Positions 12,501 to 20,378 of a stretch of DNA of 23,480 nt are shown here, in pieces (within the stretch, counting starts at the first letter, position 1; each line of letters opens with the position of its first letter). Source of the DNA: Chromera velia (lineage: Eukaryota; Sar; Chromeraceae). Location of the stretch: the NCBI GenBank assembly GCA_018398765.1, contig JAHBMJ010002032.1, positions 1 through 23,480 on the forward strand, read 5' to 3'. Position numbers and translations under genes: made by a program. A model generated the notes under the pieces. That model had not been told where the DNA came from and made no database searches. It saw only the letters and a list, made by a program, of their open reading frames with translations.

Positions 12501-12753
12501 GATTTCAGACGCATCCGCTGCCTCGCTTCTTTCCGGGTTGTCCTCCCTTCTTGACCTCGGAAGGGGCGGTGCCGTCGTTGCAGATTCTCCTGCCCTTTGC
12601 CGATTTCTTGCACGGTCGTTGGGAATGGGGGGCTTTGAGGTGTGCAGAGAAAGAGAGCGTCTTGCAGCACCAGACGCTCGGTCGTCTCTCAGCACGCCCT
12701 CAGGAGGTGCCAAGGCGAAAGGAAAAGCAGCTGCAAAGGCGAAGGGTAAATGA
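509..12753 (+). CDS. CFAP54: CFAP54-like giant ciliary central-apparatus protein (5'-partial, 11 exons)
   Basis: Proposed exons are 509-608, 761-897, 962-1014, 1178-1312, 1401-1763, 2076-3774, 4021-4788, 5070-6432, 6727-10069, 10524-11727 and 12029-12753. All splice phases agree and the TGA stop is at 12751. They encode about 3,295 residues, comparable with the roughly 3,100 of animal CFAP54, and the N-terminus is missing. The protein is mostly amphipathic helices of TPR type. The best family signal spans the 5070-6432/6727 junction: a helix block with LTALQEWICTDVARDA, then RARLLRIRASIG joined to LGDFQSAFLELHAIAEG. A block near 5690-5870 (SYRKAVELLRKA, ALLETGNLLWTQGD, then W-x2-AVD) also fits. 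CFAP54 is a subunit of the C1 central-pair projection of motile cilia. Low-complexity inserts are Lys/Ala-rich (about 7220-7350), Pro-rich (about 8310-8480), Glu-rich (about 2760-2900 and 9240-9290) and Ala/Glu-rich (12070-12270). The first four exons are the least certain. The family name rests on remembered patterns, not an alignment; another giant TPR-like ciliary protein such as CFAP46 is the main alternative. Confidence 0.6.
1764..2075 (+). other. Intron of the CFAP54-like gene
   Basis: The donor is CAG|GTGGGT and the acceptor is CTGTCTGCAG, phase 0, 312 bp. It contains TGAC/TGAA short repeats near 1915-1935 and 2050-2070. Nothing else was recognised. Confidence 0.7.
3775..4020 (+). other. 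Intron of the CFAP54-like gene
   Basis: The donor GTCAGC follows a split glutamate codon (phase 1). The acceptor is a long pyrimidine tract ending TTTTCCGCAG. Both flanking frames are strongly coding and match only with this removal. Confidence 0.75.
6433..6726 (+). other. Intron of the CFAP54-like gene
   Basis: The donor GTCGGT leaves two bases of a codon (phase 2) and the acceptor is GCATGCATGCAG. Joining the flanks rebuilds a continuous helix-turn-helix block (RIRASIG + LGDFQSAF), the most persuasive splice junction in the gene. The intron contains ATGCATGC and TTCATTCAT repeats. Confidence 0.8.
10070..10523 (+). other. Intron of the CFAP54-like gene (454 bp)
   Basis: The donor is CAG|GTCAGT and the acceptor is TTGAGTTCAG, phase 0. 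It is T/C-rich with no coding signal that fits the flanks. The upstream frame stays open for about 110 further codons after the donor, but the predicted text turns hydrophobic and Cys/Ser-rich, typical of read-through into a pyrimidine-rich intron. Confidence 0.75.
11728..12028 (+). other. Last intron of the CFAP54-like gene
   Basis: The donor GTCTGT follows a single leftover G, and the acceptor TTTTGTCTGCAG supplies AA to complete a Glu codon (phase 1). It is 301 bp. A short purine-rich patch (11825-11880) sits inside; I found no need to treat it as an exon. Confidence 0.65.
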
Positions 12754-13456
12754 TTGTTTGATTGAACAGCCCAAAGAAAACTAGCTCTTAGAACTTAAGA
12801 GTCAACTATATCAAAAGACTTATTTTTGTGTGAGAGAGCATGTACTATTTTTTACGAGTCTACTAGCCCTTCACTTTCCTCTCAAATTCTAATTCATTAA
12901 GTTAATGATATTTTTCAGTAAATGTTACGAATATAATTAAGGATCTTTAAAGAATAATTGATTGATTGATTGATGTTATATTTTATAAAAGGCTGCGCCC
13001 TCGAGAGATTTTCATGGACAAACTGATAATAATATAAAGAGCTTTCATCATACGTACTTAGCTTGATTAATAATGATATCAATTCAATTGGTTCATTCTT
13101 TAGCTAGCTCATTCTTTACACTGAGTTTAATGTTGTTCTAGATGTCGTTATAACTAGACATATATGACCATGATGATACATGCATGCGCTATGTGGAAAT
13201 AGAAAGCTTTACCTGCAATTTGATACTAATCAATGAAGCAATCAATTAATTAAACTACCGCAGTGGGTCTAGCAAGTATTTTTGACACAAAAAATATTAA
13301 CAGAACATAACAGCACATTAAAAGTCTAATTTCTGCAGCAATGCTGAGCAATTGTACTATACTGTAACTATAGTAGCAATAGTGACCAGATTTGATTTGA
13401 TTTGATTTGAAGTAGGGCTTAACCTCAAATCATATCTTAGTGCTGTTGTCAGCCTG

Positions 13457-13476
13457 TTGAGAGTGACCTCTAGACT
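13457..13476 (+). repeat. 20-bp exact direct repeat, copy 1
   Basis: TTGAGAGTGACCTCTAGACT is identical to the copy at 14321-14340. Each copy is preceded by a related AGTGCT-containing sequence. Confidence 0.8.
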
Positions 13477-13507
13477 TCAACCTCAAATCTACTTCAAATC
13501 TGGTCAG

Positions 13508-13528
13508 ATTTGAGCTTGAAGCTCAAAT
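13508..13528. repeat. Perfect palindrome, 10-bp arms, 1-nt centre
   Basis: ATTTGAGCTT, one G, then AAGCTCAAAT. It lies inside the inverted repeat cluster and could extrude as a short hairpin. Confidence 0.85.
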
Positions 13529-14320
13529 TAAATCAAATCAAATTAAATCAAATCAAATCCTATCAAATCAAATCTAGTGACTAAGTAGCAATGCTATGGC
13601 ATTCATGTCTAAGATTGCGTACCACATAAAAAAAGTTATAAAAATTTCAAAAAAATGTAGATTCTAGCCTAGATTTTAGTTAGACTATAAAAAGAAATCC
13701 TAGTAGAAATCTGATGAAAATCTAATAAAAATTGATCATAATTTAATAATAAGTCATGATAGCTCGGCAAATCTGAAAGAAATATCATGGAAATCTAATT
13801 ATGATGATAATCTAGGATAATAATCGCCTAAGTTATTATATTTAACTATCTACGGTATATATCTACCAGGGATTTTGCTTTATATGTTGTGATCTACCAA
13901 ATGCTAGACGCCCTAGTAGATGCCTAATATGGGCTGATGGCGATAGCGTAGGTACAATATCGTATGATAATGATTACAAATATCCATAAACTTGTACTGA
14001 AGAAGCAGGCATTGTTTGACTTCAAATCTTAGGCCTGAGAAACTTTAGCATAATAGCGCCTATCAAATCCTATCAAATTTACTTCAAATCTGACCCTTTA
14101 ACCTCAAATCTCTAGGATAACTCAAGTCTTAAATTAAGATGACTCTCTATAGGATAACTCTAAGATAAAAACTTTTGTAAACTCGTAGCTTTGACAATAG
14201 TTCATTAATTTTAAGAGTCTTAATTGAGCTTTTAGTCTAGTTTTTAGTAATTTTTTTTGTCTCTAGGGCTTTTTAGGATTTGCTAGTGGTGTCGACTGTG
14301 TCATGTCGTCTTCAGTGCTA

Positions 14321-14340
14321 TTGAGAGTGACCTCTAGACT
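14321..14340 (+). repeat. 20-bp exact direct repeat, copy 2
   Basis: Identical to 13457-13476, 864 bp apart. The two copies bracket most of the AT-rich block and could mark the ends of an insertion or a duplicated spacer unit. Confidence 0.8.
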
Positions 14341-14375
14341 GATGTGTACGGAGTACCTGGAGAAAACATAGGTGT

Positions 14376-14469
14376 GAGAGAGAGAGAGAGAGAGCGTGTG
14401 TGGGTGGGAGTGAGCGTCTAGGTATGAAGTGAAATGAGTGAGTAAGTGAGTGGGAGAGTGAGTGAGAGG
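14376..14469. repeat. GA and TGAG microsatellites
   Basis: A (GA)n tract lies at 14376-14394 and a TGAG/TAAG array at about 14435-14469. The second resembles the array at the start of the window. Confidence 0.8.
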
Positions 14470-15288
14470 ACTTGCACGTACGTGAGTAATAATTTAATGA
14501 GCGAATAGCAGAGACCGGCGTCAAAGGTATAGAATTCGTAAAAGAGTTTTCCATTTGTTTTTTGTTTCTTCTATCTTTTTTTGTCCTCTCAAATGCATTG
14601 AGACAATCGCCACGCATCCATGTTCTCCACCATTTTGGAAGTCCTTTCAGCCTCCTGATTCAGAAGCTGGTAACACACCTTCCCCGTTTTCTTCCCTCTT
14701 TTCATGCAGTTCGAACCCGTATTATTTGGAGGGGTTGTCGTGGGGAGGCTGGAACCGAAGGAGAAGCTGTCCACCCTCCTGGACTTTTCCATTGCATCCC
14801 AACCCAATCAAGCTCCTCATTGGGCTGCTAAACAGGCTCAGCCTTTCCTCAACATGAATGCAAACGTTTCGCAGCAATTTCCTCCAAGTGCATCCGCTCT
14901 AGCACACTCCCCCCCCGTCTTCTTCGCTCCCGCTGCCCTGAATGGCCTCCAGGGCCCCGCCCCTTCAAACGTGCCACAGAACCCCTTTTAGCCCGCTTTC
15001 AGTGTTTCGCAGAGCAACAATATGCCTGTGTCTCCCTGGGGAGCCACCAAAGGCCCAACCGGTCATTTCCAGCTGGGGAGCGGTCTAACGGCTAGGCCTG
15101 ATGCTACAACAGTAGACGGCAGCCGTCTTTAGTCACAACCATCAAGTTCCAGTACCAGTTCATCCAGCAAGGGACCTGCAGCCGCTGGTGGAGAGCGCCC
15201 ACAGTCATTCAATGGGATGCAGGGCCCCTCAAGCTCTGCAAGGAATCCAATGGGCAGTGTGCTCTTCGATGCTAGCTTGCGGACAGAC

Positions 15289-15396
15289 AAGAATGTGGGG
15301 GTGCCGAAAAGCGTTGCCGCTCCCAAGAATGTGGGGGTGCCGAAGAGTGTTGCCGCTTCTAAGAATGTGTGGGTGTCAAAAAGCGCTGCCGCTCCC
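15289..15396 (+). repeat. Three tandem 36-bp coding repeats
   Basis: The unit encodes KNVGVPKSVAAP, in frame with the decayed gene. The three copies differ from copy 1 at eight positions, of which seven are transitions and one a transversion (GGG to TGG). Confidence 0.9.
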
Positions 15397-18036
15397 AGTT
15401 CTTCCTCCAAAGCCCCCCTTTTCGATGGTGCTGCACCTTCTGAGGTGACCGCCTCCAGTACTGGATGTGCAGCTGCGTCAAAGGTGGCTGCTGGTCTCAT
15501 TTTCTACCCCAAGGCAATGGTACCCCCTGAAGTCCGCTCCACCACTTCTGGTATCTTCTCAGGTGATCCTGAAGTGGCAGCGGCGCTAAAGTGCCCACAA
15601 GCCTCGTTTTTCCCTCCTAACGGAGCGACGTCTCCTGATGCTCACACAAACACAAGTGTCTCTTCTGTCGCTTCCAAAGTGGCAGCAGCGGCTGCAAAGG
15701 GACCGTCCCCATTCCTTTCCTCTCCAAAAGCAGCTGCTCCCACCGAAGCTTGCACCGCCACCCCTGAAGTTGCCCCCACCCGTTCTGAAACGTCCGGCTT
15801 TTTTCGGGGGCTTTTCTCTCCAAAAGCGGCGGCGCCTTCCTAAGATGTCCTTCTCCTGCCAACCTGGGCAGATCGCCGTCCGTCGAATTCATCCAGCAGT
15901 AGCAAAAACAGCAGTGCTCCAATGCCGCCGCCTCCGCGTTTATCACCCATGACACAGTCATTCTCGAACCCTCGCGGCAGTGCTGACAGTATGGCAGCGC
16001 CACCACGTTCAGCTCCCATCACCTAGTCACTGTTGAATGCCCGCGTTGGTCCTGAAGGCTCACCCGTGCTGAAAGGCGGGGGGTTCCTAGGCGGTAGCAG
16101 TCTTTTCGGTAATCTTTTCCCAGGCCTTCCACCCCCGAAGGCTACCGAAAGATCAAAGCAGGTGGGTCTGTCGAAATCCCATCCCAAGTCTGGCCGAGCT
16201 AAAATCACTTCCCACCCATCACTAAACCCAGGTGGAAGGGATGCCCCCAAAGGAACTTTGTAGCTCGGAAAGCCGAAAGGCTGGAGGTTGTTTGGACCTT
16301 CGAGGGCCCTTCCTCCATCGTCGCGTCCCTCAGGGATGGCTGATTTCTAAGTCAGCCCATGTGAGAGTGACGTGTGGGAATGGGTGTCAGGGGATTCTGG
16401 CCGGACAAGTCCCGTGGGAGGTGCAGTTGGAGCTGTAGGGGGGGCGTTGGGGGTTGGTCTCCATCCACAGAAGAAACTGAGGGAAGCACGCATGTGCCCC
16501 CACATCAAGGAGGTACAAGAGCTCGATATACATCTGTCGAGCTTCCAAAGCGCTTCCCCAGATGGAGGAGAGGCAAGCTCGTCCTCTGCCTCAGTGCCCG
16601 TGAAAGCGAACAGAGTTCTTTCCGGGGTCCGTCCGATAGTGTGGCAGGGCGTGGTTGAGTACTTGAAAGAATTCTGTCATGTAACAGAAGGAAACGAGGA
16701 GGGAGGGCTATATGGTCAGTTGATCAAACTTAAAAAAGGCATTCCTAAGGCGTTGGGGGGGTTAGAAAACGCTCTCGAGTCTGCTACCGTGTTCTTAGAA
16801 GAGCAAAAGCGCATCAAGCGCTGTGTAGAGCAAGCGAATGAGCAAGAGGCAGAGAACAGAAGGCAGGAAGAGTCTCCAGTATCAGTAGATGATGTTGCAG
16901 AGAGAGACAGACAGAGGGCCAAGGCCGCAGCTGAGATTGATAATTCTCTGCCATCAGCCAAGAAGTCTCTCGATAACCTTGATGCGTTCTTGAACAATCA
17001 AGGTGAGGCCTTGAGGCTTGAGCACCTCCAGGAGTGCCTACTGAAACTTGAAGACTCAGTCCCGCAGTCAGCAAAGGCAGCATTACCCGAACCACATTTT
17101 TCTTTGGACCACAAACAGCTGTGGTCTCTGTGTGAGGCTGTGTGCAGTTAGGAGGAAAAGTGGGGGGAGGGACGGAAGATGGGGATTGATCACGTTCGTG
17201 AGGCATCAGATATGTCAATACAAAAACTTCGTGACTCTTTTATCGCAATTGTTGGTGATACATGCAAGGGGGGGTCGATGAAGGAGGGGGGCACGACAGT
17301 GGATGATTAGATTCTCTGTGATGCATTTAATTCCGCTGTGTCAGCAGTGGATGCAGAGGTGTTGTTACATAAACAGATGGAAAAGATGGAGGATTTTGAT
17401 TCTGGAGAGGTTTTTGCCCAGATTCTCGCTGCAGGCAGAAAAGTAGTTAGACGTGTGCAGAGCGTTGTGTTGCCAGGGGACCGCCTCTGTATTGCCGTGA
17501 AAGATGCAGAGAGAGCAGCACAGAGACTCCACGAAAGGGTTTCGTTGGAGGGTTCGAAGGCTTATGAAAGGGAGGGGGGTGAGAGCGGGAGGGTACGGCG
17601 TCGGGACGACTTGAGGTTCCAATTAGAGGGTCTCGTTGGTCTCCAGAAAGAGTTGGCAAAGGATGAGAGAAAGATAGGGAGGTTGTTAGAAAATGTGAGA
17701 GAGGAAGAAGGGCCAAGTCAGGAAGAGGAGATAGAGAGACTGGAAAAGGAGTTGAAGAGGGTGCAAGAGGATGTACAAACAAAAAATCTTGGGCCCCAGA
17801 TAGCGCGTTTGCGTGCACAGCTGCTAGGTTTTAAATTAGCATCCCTCCACTTCCCTGAACTTCTCTGGGAGGGCGATCCCTTCCTATCCTCAGTCCATCT
17901 CAATGTGAAGGAGGTGGCCCATGTAGCCCTTCAGGCGGCGGGTGTGCTGATTCAGGGTTGAAATAGACAGAGGGACTTTATGGAAGAGCGCGTGATCTCT
18001 GACGCGTCCCCAAGAGAGGGGTCACCGTGTCTAGCG

Positions 18037-18769
18037 CGTCTCTCGGAGTGCAGAGACCGGAAAAGGGTCTAGTGGGTCCTGAAGAGGTACGTGATTGGAG
18101 AAGAGGACCTGGGCGCCGCTGCATCTCGTCACTTTTACCATCAAGCCGCCATGTTCCATGATTTGCAGCACTCCCACCTTGTCCTTGTGGTAGCGGTGTG
18201 GCAGGAGGGGGTGTATAGGTTTGTCCAGATACCTCGGTATCCTGGGGGAGACTTGGCAGCCTGGATGGAAAGGCGCCCCGCAGAGGGGGGCCGCGATAGT
18301 GGTGAGAGTTTGCGTATGTTTGCATATTGCTGAGGATATTTTGTTAGGGCTTGTATTCCTTCACGGGAAAGAAAAAGTACACTGCGATGTTAAACCCTCT
18401 AACGTTTTCATTATAGAGAGGGGGCGGGCGGTGTTAGGGGATTTTGACGGCGTGAAGGACCTGAGGGGAACTGGAGGGGCGCCCGGTTCCGTGGCCTCAG
18501 ATGCTATAGTTGTGCATGTCACCTTAAAGTATCTTGCACCCGAGCACCGCAGACGTGACAGTGCTCCCTTTCTTCCGTCGAGTGATGTATTCAGTGCCGG
18601 TATGGTGCTCTCAGAATTGCTCGGGGGGGGGGTGCTTGACAGTCCCTGTACAGTAACAGCAGAGTGCCTGACGCTGAGCATGCAGGCGGAGGACCCCACA
18701 GAGCGCCCCATAGCCGCAACACTTCTACAGAGCGATCTTTTCTCACCAGAGGTTGCAGAAACAGCATAG
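18037..18769 (+). pseudogene. Degenerate Ser/Thr protein kinase domain
   Basis: This is part of the decayed gene, split by a frameshift. The N-lobe (frame 1) contains WVLKRY, with the presumed ATP-binding Lys at 18082, directly after an in-frame TAG at 18070. A helix with a conserved-looking YHQAAMFHDLQHSHLV follows. After the shift, frame 2 gives IAEDILLGLVFLHGKEKVHC, DVKPSNVFI, GDFDGVKDL, YLAPEH and SDVFSAGMVLSELL. These correspond to the HRD loop, DFG, APE and helix F motifs. The HRD Arg codon is TGC (Cys), one C->T step from CGC. DFG reads DFD, which occurs naturally in some kinases and is not by itself proof of inactivity. No clear Gly-rich loop was found before the Lys. Confidence 0.75.
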
Positions 18770-18811
18770 TGCATAGCGTGTTGAGAGGTAATCCTCTGAA
18801 GCCGCGGTGTC

Positions 18812-19762
18812 TTGTATGGTGATGCCGCTCGGCACTTCATATACTGTGACTGCATCAATGGCCACGTGTCAGCGCTTGCTCATGTTGACAACGAGTACGC
18901 CGACGTCCGTGCACGTTTCAAGGGGGATGACTACAAGGTCTTCTATGCTCAGGGTGGTTGTCCCTCCCCTCCCTTTTCTATTTCCGATCTCGCTGTTCAT
19001 CTCGTACCTGAGGTCATGGAGCTGTTGGAGAAGGCGAAGAGGGAGGCAGCAGAGGAGCGGGTGCGATCAGACCTCAAAGCAGAATTTCAAAGGAGGCTTC
19101 GGGTAGCGTTGGTAGAGGAGGGGGCGCAGAAAGAGGTCGGTCAAAGAGAAACATGAGCTGTTTGATCGGCTCCGATCTGTAAAAATGTCCGATTGAAAGC
19201 TTTGCCTGTGTTGGCTTTGTCTGACTGTTTAGGGGGCTTTTGGAAGCGGTTGCCCTTAAAAGATGTCCGAGACGGCGCCTTCTTAATGCACAGAATCGAA
19301 GCATACCGAACAACACACTTGTTTTTGTTCAATACAAGAACTGGATGATCTGTCTATCCGCCTGTCCTTGCATTTCATCTGTCTTCATCTTTTTGCATGC
19401 TCAAATCGATCTGCCTTGAATGTGCAGGTATGGGAAATCATCGATGACGTGCTGACGACCAGGCCTTCATCGACTATGACCGTTATGCTGCCCTTACGTG
19501 CTCTCAGTATCCCTACAAATTTTGTGGGTACTATCTGAGGAACTATGGCAATGATGCCCATCCGCATATGAGGCACTGCCCGTCGAACACGTCAAGAAGT
19601 AGCCTTTTTCCTTCGAGACCAAACTGGGAGCGCGCTCAGCAAGAGAGACAGCGAAGGACTGTGCAGCAAATTGTGAACTCTCTTTCCAGAGAGGAGAAAA
19701 CAAAGGTCTTACAGCACCTTCAGCCTCTTTTAAATGAGAGAACCATTTGCATTCACATTTGA
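18812..19762 (+). pseudogene. Degenerate RBR-type (RING-between-RING) zinc domain, two exons
   Basis: The first exon (to 19135) reads YGDAARHFIYCDCINGH, then GGCPSPPFSISDLAVHL and a long charged helix (ELLEKAKREAAEERV). This layout resembles the RING1 and linker of RBR-like proteins in algae and oomycetes. After an intron, the exon from 19428 begins VWEIIDDVLT (frame 0), then drops into frame 2 as DQAFIDYDRYAALTC, FCGYYLRNYGNDAHPHMRHC and a C-terminal helix with SLSREEKTKVLQHL. The expected first CxxC pair is missing at the shift. At least three positions where cysteine is expected are Tyr codons (TAT/TAC). Family RBR proteins are ubiquitin ligases; this copy could not fold normally. The family call is from remembered patterns. 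Confidence 0.55.
19136..19427 (+). other. Fossil intron within the RBR-like module
   Basis: The donor is GAG|GTCGGT and the acceptor is AATGTGCAG, phase 0, 292 bp. Removing it joins the linker helix directly to VWEIIDDVLT, the block expected before RING2/IBR-like cysteines. The retained intron argues that this locus is a decayed gene or DNA-level duplicate, not a processed retrocopy. Confidence 0.55.
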
Positions 19763-19881
19763 ATCCTTCAAGTCCATTTTAAACCTAGGTGTCGAGCCTA
19801 CAGTCGAGGCATACTGTTGCGATTTGCACGAACACGTATCAAGGTGCTCGATCAGGTTCTTAAGCGTTCCACAGTCTGGAA

Positions 19882-20083
19882 CTAGGCTCCCCATACGTAA
19901 AAAAATAAATTAAAAAATTTTGGCTAAAACCTAAATTAGTTTTTTTTATTTTATTTTTGTGCATCAGCTGAGCTTTGAGCTTCGAACTTGAAGTGTCTGC
20001 TTCAAAAAATAAATAAATAAATGAAAAGTAAAAGTGATTTTATATAATCAACTTTTTTATTTTTTTACGTATGAGGGGCCTAG
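19882..20083. mobile_element. 202-bp MITE with 28-bp TIRs and 8-bp target duplication
   Basis: The left end 19882-19909 starts CTAGGCTCCCCATACGT and continues TAAAAAAATAA. The right end 20056-20083, reverse-complemented, starts CTAGGCCCCTCATACGT and continues identically, with two mismatches in 28. The element is flanked by a perfect 8-bp direct repeat GTCTGGAA (19874-19881 and 20084-20091). There is no coding capacity, so it must depend on a transposase elsewhere. An 8-bp duplication is typical of hAT elements; the superfamily is inference. The intact duplication and well-matched ends suggest a fairly recent insertion. Confidence 0.85.
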
Positions 20084-20351
20084 GTCTGGAAATCCGCAAT
20101 CGTAACTTCGATTCATTATAATAATTAGTGATAATGTAATAACTTACAGTAGTGTGATGAGGATTGGGATATACGTTCGGGGAGTTAACTCCTATGATCG
20201 ATCTATATATCATCGCTATAGAGGTAGTATTCAAAAAAAAAAACTCTTTTGAGACAATTATTTTTTTGACAATTAACAGTCAACATTAGACTGAATAACA
20301 GCTAGTTGTGCAACACGTGATAAAAAGCAAGTGTTTTTACAGTGCATTGCC

Positions 20352-20378
20352 TATATATATATATATATATATATATAT
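20352..20378. repeat. (TA)n microsatellite
   Basis: An uninterrupted alternating TA tract of 27 nt in the AT-rich spacer. Confidence 0.9.

Larger units (their letters stand above)
13383..13574. repeat. Inverted TTTGA/TCAAA repeat cluster
   Basis: The left arm, 13383-13415, begins TGACCAGATTTG, carries four TTTGA units and ends ATTTGAAGTAG. The sequence at 13489-13506, CTACTTCAAATCTGGTCA, is the exact reverse complement of that arm apart from the extra TTTGA units. A run of TCAAA units in the opposite sense follows (13523-13574). Further degenerate copies of ACTTCAAATCTG occur near 14083. It may be a decayed foldback or MITE-like element; no target duplication was identified. Confidence 0.7.
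12754..14703. other. AT-rich intergenic spacer, no gene seen
   Basis: GC content drops sharply right after the stop codon of the upstream gene. All six frames are dense with stops until about 14550. The spacer carries inverted TTTGA/TCAAA arrays, short dispersed copies of ACTTCAAATCTG and CCTCAAATCT, a repeated 20-mer and GA/TGAG microsatellites, listed separately. Composition becomes more balanced again from about 14280. The 3' UTR of the upstream gene and the 5' region of the next must lie here, but no promoter or poly(A) signal could be assigned. Confidence 0.7.
14704..19762 (+). pseudogene. Decayed kinase-RBR fusion gene with in-frame stops
   Basis: A single frame runs from ATG 14704 (possibly an exon start instead, since CATGCAG could be an acceptor) to 18330. 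It is about 1,209 codons with only ten stops: TAG at 14989, 15130, 16024, 16261, 17149, 17308 and 18070; TAA at 15841 and 16348; TGA at 17959. Unconstrained sequence would show about 57. The order is: a Ser/Ala/Pro-rich region with FG-type motifs (to about 16480), coiled-coil helices (about 16500-17150 and 17340-17850), a kinase domain (about 18037-18769) and an RBR-like module (about 18812-19762). A shift from frame 1 to frame 2 falls at 18322-18330. Further stops (18767, 18782, 18797) lie between kinase and RBR and could sit in an unrecognised intron. Many changes look like C->T or G->A transitions (CAG->TAG, Cys->Tyr). I infer a formerly functional gene that is no longer translated in full. 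A read-through product or separate short proteins cannot be excluded. Confidence 0.75.

Noticed and set aside
13383-13574. CRISPR-like array
   Set aside because: The units are 5-bp simple repeats without spacers, in a eukaryotic spacer.
15129-16022. Minus-strand open frames opposite the Ser/Ala-rich region
   Set aside because: The plus-strand frame has tandem coding repeats and links in frame to the coiled-coil and kinase text; the minus frames are mirror effects of biased codons.
14704-18333. Reassignment of TAG to a sense codon (for example Gln) in this genome
   Set aside because: The neighbouring CFAP54-like model of about 3,295 codons contains no in-frame TAG at all, and the damaged locus also has TAA, TGA and a frameshift. 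A local mutation explanation fits better.
14704-19762. Processed retrocopy (intronless) origin of the decayed gene
   Set aside because: A phase-0 intron at 19136-19427 rebuilds the expected domain order, so at least this part was not copied from spliced RNA.
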